Part shown: piece by piece, positions 47,374 to 56,519 of the stretch
Layout of the letters: every line of letters starts with the position of its first letter
Numbering within the stretch: position 1 is the first letter of the stretch
Assembly (NCBI RefSeq): GCF_029395495.1
Contig: NZ_CP113918.1
Location: forward strand, 1,054,001 to 1,118,000
Origin: Bifidobacterium sp. ESL0769
Lineage (GTDB): Bacteria; Actinomycetota; Actinomycetes; Actinomycetales; Bifidobacteriaceae
Direction: 5' to 3'
DNA: 64,000 nucleotides
The notes under the pieces: model-generated
The model's database searches: none
Told to the model about the DNA's origin: nothing
What the model saw: only the letters and a program-made list of their open reading frames with translations
Position numbers and translations under genes: made by a program

Positions 47374-47427
47374 GAATTACCGGAATCAGTCTCGTTGAAA
47401 ATTTGGCCCGAAATTACCGGAATCAGT
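47374..47427. repeat. Two 17-base direct repeats
   Basis: AATTACCGGAATCAGT occurs at 47375-47390 and 47412-47427, 37 bases apart, between the convergent metF and membrane-protein genes. The second copy includes the stop codon of the minus-strand gene. The function is unknown; it may be a local duplication. Confidence 0.5.
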
Positions 47428-47797
47428 GGGTATGCTTGTGCTTCTTGCCATTCTTCTTTTTGGGCTTACGGTTCTGGGCCGGTTGGGGTTTCGGTTTTTC
47501 CTCAACTTTCGGTGCCAACATCGGGAATTTCGCGATAATCCATTGGTGGAGCGGAGGTATTTTTGCCAGGGCGAACCCAGCTATGGTGGAAACGATAATC
47601 GACCAGGATGATATATCGAGCTTGTTGTAGATCAGCAGAAAGAACACGACGACCAGAATGATACCGGCCCATTGTTGGAAATGATTTTGCCAGTCATTCA
47701 ATTTGTTGGTGAATGCTGGCATGGCTCCGACGATAAGCCCGGTCGCCAATCCTGCGATGCCCACAATAATCGCAACAACGATGTCGATGGTTCCCAA
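47423..47797 (-). CDS. Small membrane protein with basic tail
   Basis: 124 aa, TTG start with GGGAG upstream. Hydrophobic segments lie at about 5-27, 43-60 and 65-80, followed by a tail (about 95-124) rich in Pro, Lys and His that ends KKHKHTH. The charge suggests a cytoplasmic tail that could contact nucleic acid or lipid headgroups. No domain recognised. Convergent with metF, and 201 bases upstream of glnE on the other strand. Confidence 0.75.
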   Translation of the reverse strand: MGTIDIVVAIIVGIAGLATGLIVGAMPAFTNKLNDWQNHFQQWAGIILVVVFFLLIYNKLDISSWSIIVSTIAGFALAKIPPLHQWIIAKFPMLAPKVEEKPKPQPAQNRKPKKKNGKKHKHTH

Positions 47798-47998
47798 TGT
47801 TCTCTCCCGTATAAATTTTCGTTATTTATAGGATAACCGATATTCTGCCCAACGCCAGCTATTATTGTTGCTGCAGTTTCGGAATGGAGATTAATGAAAT
47901 TGATAACTGCGTGGTAAATATACGAGCCGTTTGATAAAGTCAGCAATTTGATTACGGCTTATGCGCGTTCGAAGCGTGGGTTGTTGTAAATTGGAGCC

Positions 47999-50900
47999 AT
48001 GGAACATTCCGAGGACGTCAACATCAGCAATCGCGAGCTCATCCATGCAGGGCTGCAGGACTTAGGCGAAAGCCGAGATTTGTTCGCGTCTTTGGCAGCG
48101 TGTGCAGGGTTCAGTGAGGCTGATTTCAAGAACGTGCTTGACGCACTCGAGCGGGCATGTGATCCTGATACTGCGTTGAAGCATCTTGTTGAGATTATGA
48201 CTTCGCAGGAGAACTGCGCGCAGCTTGTCAATAACTCAGAGGCACTTGCCCGTTTGATTGGGGTTTTGGGCGCTTCGGATGCGATGGGCGGGTTGATGCG
48301 CGCACATCCGGATTTGGTGACTGCAGCGGCTTGTGATCCGTGCGGAAGTCTTGACTTTAGCCGGGCCGAACGTATTGGGCATATGAGCGATGCCGTCAAA
48401 ACGGCTGTTTCGAAACAAACGGATACTCCGTCGCCGACAAGCAACATGGCTATTGCCGTTCAAGCCTTGCGTGAGAATTATTATCTTCAGCTTGCGGCCA
48501 TCATGGCCGAGGACACGACAACTGCTGATCCGGTGAAAATACAACCGCAAATCAGCGCAAGGCTCTCCGATTTGGCCGATGCCGCCATCGGCGCGGCGCT
48601 CGATATCGCCAGAATGCAGGTCGAGGGCAGCGAACGTTGCGGTTTCACCGTCATCGGCATGGGCAAGCTCGGGGCCCAGGAGCTCAATTACGTTTCCGAT
48701 TGTGACTTGGTGTATATTGTAGAACCGCTTGCTGCAGTTGGCGGTGGGGAGAAAAGCGATGAGAAAATCGACGGCGTGACGTTGACGCGCATCGGCACGA
48801 GAATCGGAATGACCCTGCAAAAGATCTGCCAGTCTGTGATACCTGGCGTCGATATGCCGCCGCTTTGGCAGATTGACACCGCCTTGCGCCCGGAGGGCAA
48901 GGACGGCCCGCTGGTGCGTACGGTCGATTCCTGCCGCGTCTATTACGAGAAGTGGGCGAGCAACTGGGAGTTCCAGGCGTTGCTCAAAGCGCGGGTGGTC
49001 GCTGGCGACGAAGAGTTGGGCAAAGCCTATCTTGACCTGACAAGACCACTGGTTTGGTCAGCTTCGAAGCGCGATAATTTCGTCTACGACTGCCAGAACA
49101 TGCGCCGACGCGTCGAAGACAACATCGCTCCGGACCTGCGCGACCGCGAGATCAAGCTCGGCAAAGGCGGACTTCGCGATGTCGAATTCACGGTGCAGAT
49201 GCTGCAGCTGGTTCATGGTCGTTCCGATGAATCCTTGCGTGGCCGTTCCACGCTGGGTGCGTTGCAGGCGCTTTCGGCTGGCGGATATGTCGCTCGTCCT
49301 CAGGCTGCAAGGCTTGATGAGGATTATCGCTTTGAAAGGGTGCTCGAGCACCGTGCGCAGATGTGGGAGCTCAAACGCACACATCTGTTCCCCGACGTGG
49401 GCAAGGCCAATGAAAGCGTGCCCAATATCGTACGCAATGCCGACACGCGCGCAATCGACGACAACCCGGAACTGCGTCGTATGGGCCGTGCATTCGGTCT
49501 GCTTCCCGACCAGCTGGTGGAGCGATACGACAAAGTGCGCTTTGAAGTGCGCCGTCTCCATACCGATATTTATTATCGTCCGATGCTGCCCATCAACGCG
49601 CAGCTTGACGACGATCAGGTCACATTGAGCGATAAGGCGACCCGCGAGCGCTTCGAATCCATCGGCTTCGCCGATCCGGATGCTGCCATGCGCCACGTAC
49701 AGGCGCTGACCGAGGGCGTTTCCCGAGCGGCCAAGATCAACCGCATCCTGCTTCCTTCGATTCTGCAATGGCTGGCACAAGGGCAGAACCCAGATATGGG
49801 CCTTCTGCAATGGCGAAAGCTTGAGGAGCGTTTCGGCGGCGGCAGCCAGTATCTCGGTTTCCTTCGCGATTCGCCGCAGGCGCTGATCAGACTTTGTCAT
49901 ATCCTCTCCAATTCGAGGTTGCTGGGCGATTCGCTCAACCAGTCCATCGAATCGGTGACATGGCTGGGCGACGATGGGATGCTGATGCCGCGAACGCGCG
50001 AAAGTCTTGATGTACGTGCCCAGGCCGCGGTCTCGCGCTATGTCGACAATATGAATGATTTCGCCACTTCCATCCGTGCGATGCGTCGTCACGAGATCGA
50101 ACGAATCGGACTTGGCTGGACTTCAAAGGTCTTTGACGACGGTGTTGGGTTGAACGGCATGACCGACGTCTATGATGCCGCCATCGAAGCGGGCTTGCAG
50201 TGGGCGGTCAATCATCAATGCGCCGAGATGAAGCTGGATTCGGCCCCGGTGGCCATCAGTGTTATTGCCATGGGCCGCTACGGAGGCCGCGAAGTCAACT
50301 TCTGTTCCGATGCCGACATCATCATGATGTACCGGCCGATGCAAATCGCAACAACCGAAGACGGCGATGATACGCAAAAAACAGCCGCTGATTTCGCGCG
50401 TAACGTGGTCAACGACCTGCGCAACATTCTGCAGGGCCCGTCAAGTCTCGAACCGAAGATTGACCTTGATTTCGGGCTGCGTCCTGAAGGCAAAAATGGC
50501 CCGCTGATTCGTTCCTACGAATCGTGCCGCGACTACTACACCAAGTGGTACAGCACCTGGGAACGCCAGGCGTTGCTGCGGGCGCGGTATGCCGCCGGCG
50601 ACGCACAGTTGGCAAAAGATTTCCTTACCCAGCTTGCAGATCCGCTGCGTTATATGGACCGAGAATTGACCGACGAGGAAATCGGCGAGATTCGCAAGCT
50701 CAAGGCAAGGATGGAAGCGGAACGTTTGCCTCACGGGGTGAAACGCAACCAGCATCTGAAGCTCGGTGCCGGCGGGCTTTCCGACGTCGAATGGACGGTC
50801 CAGCTACTACAGCTCCAACATGCCGGTGAGCATGAAAGCCTTCGTGTCAACTCGACGCTGGCAGCCCTCGATGAGCTCGAACGCTTGGAATATATCAACT

Positions 50901-51142
50901 GCGATGATGCCGACGCGCTGCGCAAGGCATGGAAAATGCTCACCGCCGCCCGCAACGGCAACTATCTGTGGGGTGCACGGCTTTCGCAGGCTGACGTGCT
51001 GCCATCTGATTTCTACGGGCTCGGTGGAGTGGCGACGTTCCTCGGATATGACGCGAACCGCGGCCAATACTTCGGCAATGACCTGCAAGCCGTAATGCGC
51101 CGCTGCCGCGAGGTGATGGAACGGCTTTTCTATGGGCAGTGA
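47999..51142 (+). CDS. glnE: Bifunctional glutamine synthetase adenylyltransferase/deadenylase
   Basis: 1047 aa. Two nucleotidyltransferase domains: the N-terminal deadenylase with GMGKLGAQELNYVSDCDL (about 221-238), and the C-terminal adenylyltransferase with MGRYGGREVNFCSDADII (about 757-774), each followed by a helical domain (KLGKGGLRDVEFTVQ and KLGAGGLSDVEWTVQ). It adds or removes AMP on GlnA in response to nitrogen state. The site GGAG is only two bases from the ATG, so the translation start may be weak. Low-complexity residues VGGGEKSDEKIDG follow the first motif. Confidence 0.96.
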   Translation: MEHSEDVNISNRELIHAGLQDLGESRDLFASLAACAGFSEADFKNVLDALERACDPDTALKHLVEIMTSQENCAQLVNNSEALARLIGVLGASDAMGGLMRAHPDLVTAAACDPCGSLDFSRAERIGHMSDAVKTAVSKQTDTPSPTSNMAIAVQALRENYYLQLAAIMAEDTTTADPVKIQPQISARLSDLADAAIGAALDIARMQVEGSERCGFTVIGMGKLGAQELNYVSDCDLVYIVEPLAAVGGGEKSDEKIDGVTLTRIGTRIGMTLQKICQSVIPGVDMPPLWQIDTALRPEGKDGPLVRTVDSCRVYYEKWASNWEFQALLKARVVAGDEELGKAYLDLTRPLVWSASKRDNFVYDCQNMRRRVEDNIAPDLRDREIKLGKGGLRDVEFTVQMLQLVHGRSDESLRGRSTLGALQALSAGGYVARPQAARLDEDYRFERVLEHRAQMWELKRTHLFPDVGKANESVPNIVRNADTRAIDDNPELRRMGRAFGLLPDQLVERYDKVRFEVRRLHTDIYYRPMLPINAQLDDDQVTLSDKATRERFESIGFADPDAAMRHVQALTEGVSRAAKINRILLPSILQWLAQGQNPDMGLLQWRKLEERFGGGSQYLGFLRDSPQALIRLCHILSNSRLLGDSLNQSIESVTWLGDDGMLMPRTRESLDVRAQAAVSRYVDNMNDFATSIRAMRRHEIERIGLGWTSKVFDDGVGLNGMTDVYDAAIEAGLQWAVNHQCAEMKLDSAPVAISVIAMGRYGGREVNFCSDADIIMMYRPMQIATTEDGDDTQKTAADFARNVVNDLRNILQGPSSLEPKIDLDFGLRPEGKNGPLIRSYESCRDYYTKWYSTWERQALLRARYAAGDAQLAKDFLTQLADPLRYMDRELTDEEIGEIRKLKARMEAERLPHGVKRNQHLKLGAGGLSDVEWTVQLLQLQHAGEHESLRVNSTLAALDELERLEYINCDDADALRKAWKMLTAARNGNYLWGARLSQADVLPSDFYGLGGVATFLGYDANRGQYFGNDLQAVMRRCREVMERLFYGQ

Positions 51143-51151
51143 GACTCATCC

Positions 51152-51179
51152 ATCGATATGTTTTCTCGGGAATATCGAT
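51152..51179 (+). terminator. Hairpin after glnE
   Basis: ATCGATAT (51152-51159) and ATATCGAT (51172-51179), perfect 8-bp stem with a 12-base loop, 10 bases after the glnE stop. The tail TTGTCG is only modestly T-rich. Confidence 0.5.
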
Positions 51180-51367
51180 TTGTCGTTCATTGCCTTGCCG
51201 ATCGTGCTTCGCGTTGGAATCGGTGATGTTGAACCGATGAAAAGTGGTTTTAGTCATTTCTCGCTGACATGCTCGGAAAGGTGAGATTGCCGATACGTGT
51301 CGCCGTATGCGGGTATCTTGTCAATGGTCACACGAAGTGGCCACCTTGGTTGACGAAAGGTGAGCCG
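51180..51367 (+). promoter_or_regulatory. Leader region of the pyr operon
   Basis: Foldable 5' leader: GATAC...GTATC outer pairing around CGC/GCG at about 51292-51317, then GGTCAC-ACGAA-GTGGCC at about 51335-51352. I see no clear PyrR-binding loop or terminator-antiterminator pair. The frame of pyrB is open from 51269 but without a ribosome site. Confidence 0.35.
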
Positions 51368-52381
51368 ATGTCGATTAGACAAAAACCTACGAAGAATCCC
51401 GCTGATGGGGGCGGGCGATCATCATTGGTTGGTTCCAGCGTGGTGACGCTGGACAGCATACCGATTTCCGAGATTCGGTTATTGCTTGACAAAGCGCAAT
51501 ACATCGATTCTCACCGTAAAGAAGTGGCGAACACCTGCAATGGCCGGGTGTTGGCCACTTTGTTTTATGAGCCCAGTACACGTACTCGCCTGAGTTTCGA
51601 AACCGCGATGCTGCGTTTGGGTGGCAAAGTCATCGGCTTCGCCGGCGCCCAGCTTTCCTCGGCCACCAAAGGCGAGACCATTCATGATACCGTCAAGGTC
51701 GTCTCACAGTATGCCGATATCATCGCCATGCGCCATCCCAAAGAAGGCGCCGCGCTGGTCGCCGCGCACTCCTCGGACGTACCGGTCATCAACGCCGGCG
51801 ACGGCGGACACATGCACCCCACGCAGACACTGGCCGATTTGTCGACCATTCAGGCGCGATTCGGACGCGTCACCGATCTTACCGTGGGATTGTGCGGCGA
51901 CTTGACGTTCGGCCGTACCGTCCATTCACTGATTACCACGTTGTGCCGGTTCGGCAATGTCCGTTTCGTGCTGATCAGCCCCGATGAACTCAAAACACCG
52001 CAATATGTGCTCGATTGCATCGACCAGAGCCCGACCTGCTCTTACGTCGAGGCCAAGGATCTGTCTGCCGTCATCGGTGACCTCGACGTGCTCTACATGA
52101 CCCGCGTGCAGAAGGAACGCTTCTTCAACGAGGATGATTACCTGCGCCTGCGCGACACCTACATCCTTGACGAGGGCAAGATGAAGCTCGCGAAACCCAC
52201 GATGGCTGTGCTTCACCCGCTGCCGCGTGTCAACGAAATCGCCAAGGAAGTCGACGACGACCCGCGCGCCGCCTACTTCGAACAGGTACGTCGCGGCATG
52301 CTTATGCGCATGGCGCTGGAAAGTTCGGTGCTCGGCGACAAACTGCCCGGTTATGAGGAGAATAAGGAGGTGCTGGTCTGA
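51368..52381 (+). CDS. pyrB: Aspartate carbamoyltransferase catalytic subunit
   Basis: 337 aa from ATG 51368, with AAAGG seven bases upstream. The carbamoyl phosphate motif is EPSTRTRLSFE; the aspartate loop region HPLPRVNEI is present. It forms carbamoyl aspartate. Next to pyrI, so the enzyme is the allosteric ATCase type. It overlaps pyrI by one base (TGATG). Confidence 0.96.
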   Translation: MSIRQKPTKNPADGGGRSSLVGSSVVTLDSIPISEIRLLLDKAQYIDSHRKEVANTCNGRVLATLFYEPSTRTRLSFETAMLRLGGKVIGFAGAQLSSATKGETIHDTVKVVSQYADIIAMRHPKEGAALVAAHSSDVPVINAGDGGHMHPTQTLADLSTIQARFGRVTDLTVGLCGDLTFGRTVHSLITTLCRFGNVRFVLISPDELKTPQYVLDCIDQSPTCSYVEAKDLSAVIGDLDVLYMTRVQKERFFNEDDYLRLRDTYILDEGKMKLAKPTMAVLHPLPRVNEIAKEVDDDPRAAYFEQVRRGMLMRMALESSVLGDKLPGYEENKEVLV

Positions 52382-52800
52382 TGGAAGTCACAAGCATCAC
52401 CAACGGCATCATCATCGACCATGTGGATGCTGGAACCGCGCTCACTGTGTTGCACTATCTGAAGGTCGATCCGACTACCACCAAGCTGGCACTGATCATG
52501 AACGCGACCAGCCACGCGCTCGGAGCCAAGGACATCATCAAGCTCGAGGACGTTGAAGACCTGAATTTGGACGCACTCGGCTTTATCGCCCCGCATGCCA
52601 CGGTCAACATCGTTCGCGGCGGACAGATCGTCGAAAAAGCCAAACCGGAGTTGCCGCAGCATCTGGTTGGTGTCATCTCCTGCAAGAACCCGCGCTGCGT
52701 GACTACTTCTGAGACCGGTCTGGAACAACGGTTCTATCTGGCCAATGCAGAACGTCGCGAATATCGCTGCGATTATTGCGACGAGGAAGCGGAACTGTAA
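52381..52800 (+). CDS. pyrI: Aspartate carbamoyltransferase regulatory subunit
   Basis: 139 aa. An N-terminal allosteric (nucleotide-binding) domain and a zinc domain with Cys 101, 106, 130 and 133 (CKNPRC and CDYC). It binds CTP/ATP and holds the catalytic trimers together. Translationally coupled with pyrB. Confidence 0.95.
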   Translation: MEVTSITNGIIIDHVDAGTALTVLHYLKVDPTTTKLALIMNATSHALGAKDIIKLEDVEDLNLDALGFIAPHATVNIVRGGQIVEKAKPELPQHLVGVISCKNPRCVTTSETGLEQRFYLANAERREYRCDYCDEEAEL

Positions 52801-52866
52801 CGAATGCTGATTAGGCTCGAATTCCGTCGCTTTAATTGGAATTTGGACTTGATGCAGACGAAAGGT

Positions 52867-52896
52867 TTGATTGATGATTTTGATGGAACCAATCAA
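52867..52896 (+). repeat. Inverted repeat upstream of pyrC
   Basis: TTGATTG (52867-52873) / CAATCAA (52890-52896) lies about 40 bases before the pyrC start. It may be an RNA stem or an operator. Confidence 0.35.
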
Positions 52897-52936
52897 GCTG
52901 GAACATTACGAATAAGCGGTTTATCGAAAGAACGGA

Positions 52937-54442
52937 ATGCACATGCTGACCATTCATGACATTACGGTGTGGGACACCGGCGAACGCGTCGACCTCGTCG
53001 TGCCGGAAATCGACGCGCAACGCTCGTTCGCCGAGCCTGGTGCCGTCGTTTCCGGTGACATCGACGGTTCGTCGTTGATTCTTGCGCCCGGGCTTACCGA
53101 TCCGCATGTGCATTTCCGCGACCCTGGTCAGCTTGCCAAAGAAACCATGGTTACCGGTTCGCAGGCCGCTGCGGCCGGAGGCTATACGCGCGTGCTTATC
53201 ATGCCAAACACCCTGCCTGCGGCCGACGGGCGCGACATCAATGTTCAGGATGTTGTTGACGGCGGCAAGGAACTCAAGGAAGTCGGTGTCTACAACGTGC
53301 TTGACTACCTGCAACGTTACGAGCAATTGCACGATGTGAAATTGCCGGTTCGCTATGACGTTTCCGTCTGTGCCTCGCTGGGACGCGCCGGGAAACTGCC
53401 GACACAACCTGCAGATTATGAACGATTCATGGATTCAGCCGGTCAATCAGCACGAAGAGATAACAAGGATGCGAAGACGAGCCAGAGCCTGAAAAGCCCT
53501 GTTGAAGAGCATCCATTACGTGCCATTACCGATGACGGTTCAGCCATTACCGATGAGATTCTTGACGCGGTACTCGCCGACTCGAAGGCTACGGGACTGC
53601 CGGTTTTGGAGCATTGTGAGCACCACGATTCCGGTTCCATTAACGATGGGGCCGTCAGCAGAAAGCTCGGTCTCTCTGGTATTCCGGCAGAAACCGAACT
53701 TGCCATTGTCGAGCGCGACATCGAGGCGGCACGACGTACAGGTTCCCACATCCATTTTCAGCATGTCTCGACGGCTGGAGCCTTCGACGCTGTTCGCAAA
53801 GCCAAAGCCGAGGGACTGCCCATCACTTGTGAGACAGCACCGCACTATCTCGCACTATGTGATGAGGATATTCTCAAGTACGGTGCGATGGCCAAGATGA
53901 ACCCGCCGCTTCGTGGCGAGGCGGACAGACGCGCCACGGTCGCCGCGATTGCGGATGGAACCGTCGATATGATCGCCACTGACCATGCCCCGCACACGGC
54001 CGCCGAGAAAGCCGCCGGTCTGGCCGATGCTCCAAACGGCATCATCGGGTTGGAATGTGCCTATGGCGTCTGCCGCAAGGTGTTGGTCGAAAGCGGTGCC
54101 ATCAGCGATGAACGGCTAATTGAGCTCATGACCTTGGCTCCTGAACGGTTGATGGGCCATACGCCGACGGATGTGGCAATGCTGCTCAACACCTCATCGA
54201 AGTGCGCGACGAAACGGACGCTCGATTTAAGTAAGGTCGAACATCCCGAAAATGTCGATTTGACCTTGATCGATACCCACAGCGAATGGACCGTGGATTC
54301 GTCGAAATTCCATTCCAAAGGACGCAATACTCCCTTCAATGGTTGGAAGCTTACCGGCAGACCAATGGCGACAATCATCGGTTCAAAGCTGGTATTTAGT
54401 CGGTTGCAGGATAGTGTGGCAATCGAAAAGACGGTTCGATAA
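52937..54442 (+). CDS. pyrC: Dihydroorotase (class I)
   Basis: 501 aa (ATG 52937; a second ATG two codons on is also possible). Amidohydrolase metal motifs DPHVHFRDPG (about 55-64) and ATDHAPH, plus CETAPHYL. The long class I form. A Ser/Lys/Arg/Asp-rich insertion lies at about 161-193, before the barrel strand bearing HCEHHD. It closes carbamoyl aspartate to dihydroorotate. Part of the pyr cluster, 136 bases after pyrI. Confidence 0.94.
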   Translation: MHMLTIHDITVWDTGERVDLVVPEIDAQRSFAEPGAVVSGDIDGSSLILAPGLTDPHVHFRDPGQLAKETMVTGSQAAAAGGYTRVLIMPNTLPAADGRDINVQDVVDGGKELKEVGVYNVLDYLQRYEQLHDVKLPVRYDVSVCASLGRAGKLPTQPADYERFMDSAGQSARRDNKDAKTSQSLKSPVEEHPLRAITDDGSAITDEILDAVLADSKATGLPVLEHCEHHDSGSINDGAVSRKLGLSGIPAETELAIVERDIEAARRTGSHIHFQHVSTAGAFDAVRKAKAEGLPITCETAPHYLALCDEDILKYGAMAKMNPPLRGEADRRATVAAIADGTVDMIATDHAPHTAAEKAAGLADAPNGIIGLECAYGVCRKVLVESGAISDERLIELMTLAPERLMGHTPTDVAMLLNTSSKCATKRTLDLSKVEHPENVDLTLIDTHSEWTVDSSKFHSKGRNTPFNGWKLTGRPMATIIGSKLVFSRLQDSVAIEKTVR

Positions 54443-54479
54443 AGCTTTAAACGGAATTCGAACTGATATATGAATAAAT

Positions 54480-54525
54480 ATAACAGTTAAAACAACTGTC
54501 ATAATTAGCAACATAACAGTTAAAA
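54480..54525 (+). repeat. AACAGTT repeats upstream of pyrF
   Basis: ATAACAGTTAAAA occurs at 54480-54492 and 54513-54525, exactly 33 bases apart. The first copy with the following AACTGT forms an inverted repeat, ACAGTT-AAAAC-AACTGT. A related AACTGTTAAA lies at about 55638, before pyrK. These are candidate regulator sites in an AT-rich spacer. Confidence 0.45.
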
Positions 54526-54548
54526 GAACCTAGAAATGAGGGAAAACA

Positions 54549-55628
54549 ATGGATCGACTGATTGAGGCCATCGAAGCCAAAGACAATCCCAGCATTGTCG
54601 GGCTGGATCCAACGCAGGCGCTGGTGCCACCGCAGGTCTTCACCTCAGAAAATGAATTCGATGAAAAGAGTCTCAACGAATTCATCGATTCTTTGAAAGG
54701 TGTAGACGACCCCGATGCTCAGCGGCTTCTGGCTTCTCTGGACAATGCGGATGGTGCTGAAGCCAAGCAAAAGGTTGCCGACGATGCTTTGGAGAAAGCC
54801 GAGCCCGGTGCTCAAATCGTTGAAGGTTTTTACGAATTTAATCGTGCGATTATCGATGCCGTGAAGGACATCGTGCCGGCTGTTAAGCCACAGGTCGCCA
54901 TGTATGAGGCTTACGGTTCCATCGGTTTTGATATCTATCGTTTCACCTGCGAGTATGCGCAGCGGCACGGGCTGTATGTACTCGGCGACATCAAGCGTGG
55001 CGATATCGGCTCGACCGCCGCCGCCTACGCCAAGCACCTGACCGGCATCAACTCACGCGAAGACGATTACAATGGCCAGCCATGGCGAGAGGACGGCATC
55101 ACCGTCAATCCGTACTTCGGCACTGACGGCATCACCCCGTTCACCGACGCTGCCAAGCAAACCGACAAAGACGTGTTCGCGCTGGTTCGCACCTCGAACC
55201 CTTCCAGTAAGGAAATTCAGGAACTTGAACTTGCCGACGGCGACAAGCTGTACGAGCATGTGGCTGACCTCGTGGAAGACTGGGGTGCCGATTCCATCGG
55301 CGAGTATGGCTATTCCCGTCTGGGCGCCGTGGTCGGGGCGACCCATCCCGAGCAGGGCAGGGAACTACGCGAGCGTATGTCGCACACCTTCTTTCTCGTG
55401 CCAGGCTATGGTGCACAAGGTGGTACCGCAGCCGATGCCGCACAGATGTTCGACAAGAACGGCTGTGGCGCCATCATCAACTCGTCACGCGGCATCATCG
55501 GCTCGTGGAAGAAGTCGGGGGAGTATTGCGAGGAAATGACCAAAGAAGAGGCTCTCGATTTGGTCGGTCGCAATGCCCGAGCCGCAGCCATCGCCATGCG
55601 TGACGACTTGAGAAAAGCCCTGCACTGA
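54549..55628 (+). CDS. pyrF: Orotidine 5'-phosphate decarboxylase, type 2
   Basis: 359 aa. The type 2 signature LGDIKRGDIGSTAAAYA (catalytic Asp-Lys-Asp) lies at about 142-158, and the start SIVGLDPT provides the first active-site Asp. Compared with usual type 2 enzymes (about 270-310 aa), an acidic insertion at about 35-92 is extra. It decarboxylates OMP to UMP. An AT-rich promoter-like spacer with repeats precedes it, so it may have its own promoter within the cluster. Confidence 0.94.
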   Translation: MDRLIEAIEAKDNPSIVGLDPTQALVPPQVFTSENEFDEKSLNEFIDSLKGVDDPDAQRLLASLDNADGAEAKQKVADDALEKAEPGAQIVEGFYEFNRAIIDAVKDIVPAVKPQVAMYEAYGSIGFDIYRFTCEYAQRHGLYVLGDIKRGDIGSTAAAYAKHLTGINSREDDYNGQPWREDGITVNPYFGTDGITPFTDAAKQTDKDVFALVRTSNPSSKEIQELELADGDKLYEHVADLVEDWGADSIGEYGYSRLGAVVGATHPEQGRELRERMSHTFFLVPGYGAQGGTAADAAQMFDKNGCGAIINSSRGIIGSWKKSGEYCEEMTKEEALDLVGRNARAAAIAMRDDLRKALH

Positions 55629-55677
55629 TAATCGCAACTGTTAAACGTATCAATCAAAAAATTGCAGAAGGAGCGAC

Positions 55678-56514
55678 ATGAGCGTAACAACTTTCATGCC
55701 CACGGTTACCACGGATACCGTCGAGCGGCAAGCAGCCGAAGCCGGACGGAAACCCGGCAGACGCACCGATGAGGTGATGAGCGCCTCGATGCTCTCTGAG
55801 GGTATTTACGAGTTGGTTATCCGTGACCCATATGTGGCCCGAACCGTTCAGCCGGCGCAGTTCGTCAACCTTTATCCAGCTGATGCCAGAATGGCATTGC
55901 CTCGCCCCTTCGGCGTGGCCAAGGTCGAGGGCGACGATGTGACGCTGATCTACCAGATTGTCGGGGCGGGAACGGCCGAGTTTTCGCTGCTTCAGGCCGG
56001 CGATGTCATTGACGTTCTCGGGCCCTTGGGCAAGCCGTTCGATACCCCAAAGCCCGCGAATTATGTGTTGGTTGGCGGAGGCCTTGGTGTGCCGCCGCTG
56101 CTGTATGCCGAGCAAAAGCTCAGCGAACGCAATGATGGAACACAGATTACTTCCGTTTTCGGCTACCGTGACGCACGTTTCGCCGACGATTTGGTTGCAC
56201 CGTTTGCAGACCAGACCCACAGCATCGTCAATGCCGAAGGCAATGTCGTCGACTTGCTCAACGATATTGAGGACGAACTGAGCAATGCCGATCAGCCGCC
56301 GGTGATTCTTTCCTGCGGACCTACGCCGATGATGAAGGCCGTTGCGGCCTGGGCCAGCAAACGCGGTATTTCGGCACAATTGAGCCTCGAAGCCCGCATG
56401 GGCTGTGGCTATGGAGCCTGTGTGGCCTGTGTGGTCGATACGCCGAGCGGAAGGCTCAAAGTCTGCAAGGACGGTCCCGTTTTCACCACCGAAGAACTTG
56501 GCTGGGAGGCGTGA
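55678..56514 (+). CDS. pyrK: Dihydroorotate dehydrogenase electron-transfer subunit
   Basis: 278 aa; ATG with GAAGGAG upstream. An FAD-binding ferredoxin-reductase-like domain is followed by a 2Fe-2S cluster with Cys 243, 248, 251 and 263. Together with PyrD it forms the heterotetrameric type 1B enzyme that uses NAD+. Its stop is five bases before the pyrD ATG. Confidence 0.95.
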   Translation: MSVTTFMPTVTTDTVERQAAEAGRKPGRRTDEVMSASMLSEGIYELVIRDPYVARTVQPAQFVNLYPADARMALPRPFGVAKVEGDDVTLIYQIVGAGTAEFSLLQAGDVIDVLGPLGKPFDTPKPANYVLVGGGLGVPPLLYAEQKLSERNDGTQITSVFGYRDARFADDLVAPFADQTHSIVNAEGNVVDLLNDIEDELSNADQPPVILSCGPTPMMKAVAAWASKRGISAQLSLEARMGCGYGACVACVVDTPSGRLKVCKDGPVFTTEELGWEA

Positions 56515-56519
56515 GCACG

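Noticed and set aside
51269-51367. Upstream extension of pyrB by 33 codons
   Set aside because: No ribosome site at 51269; ATG 51368 has a properly spaced site and gives the usual pyrB length.
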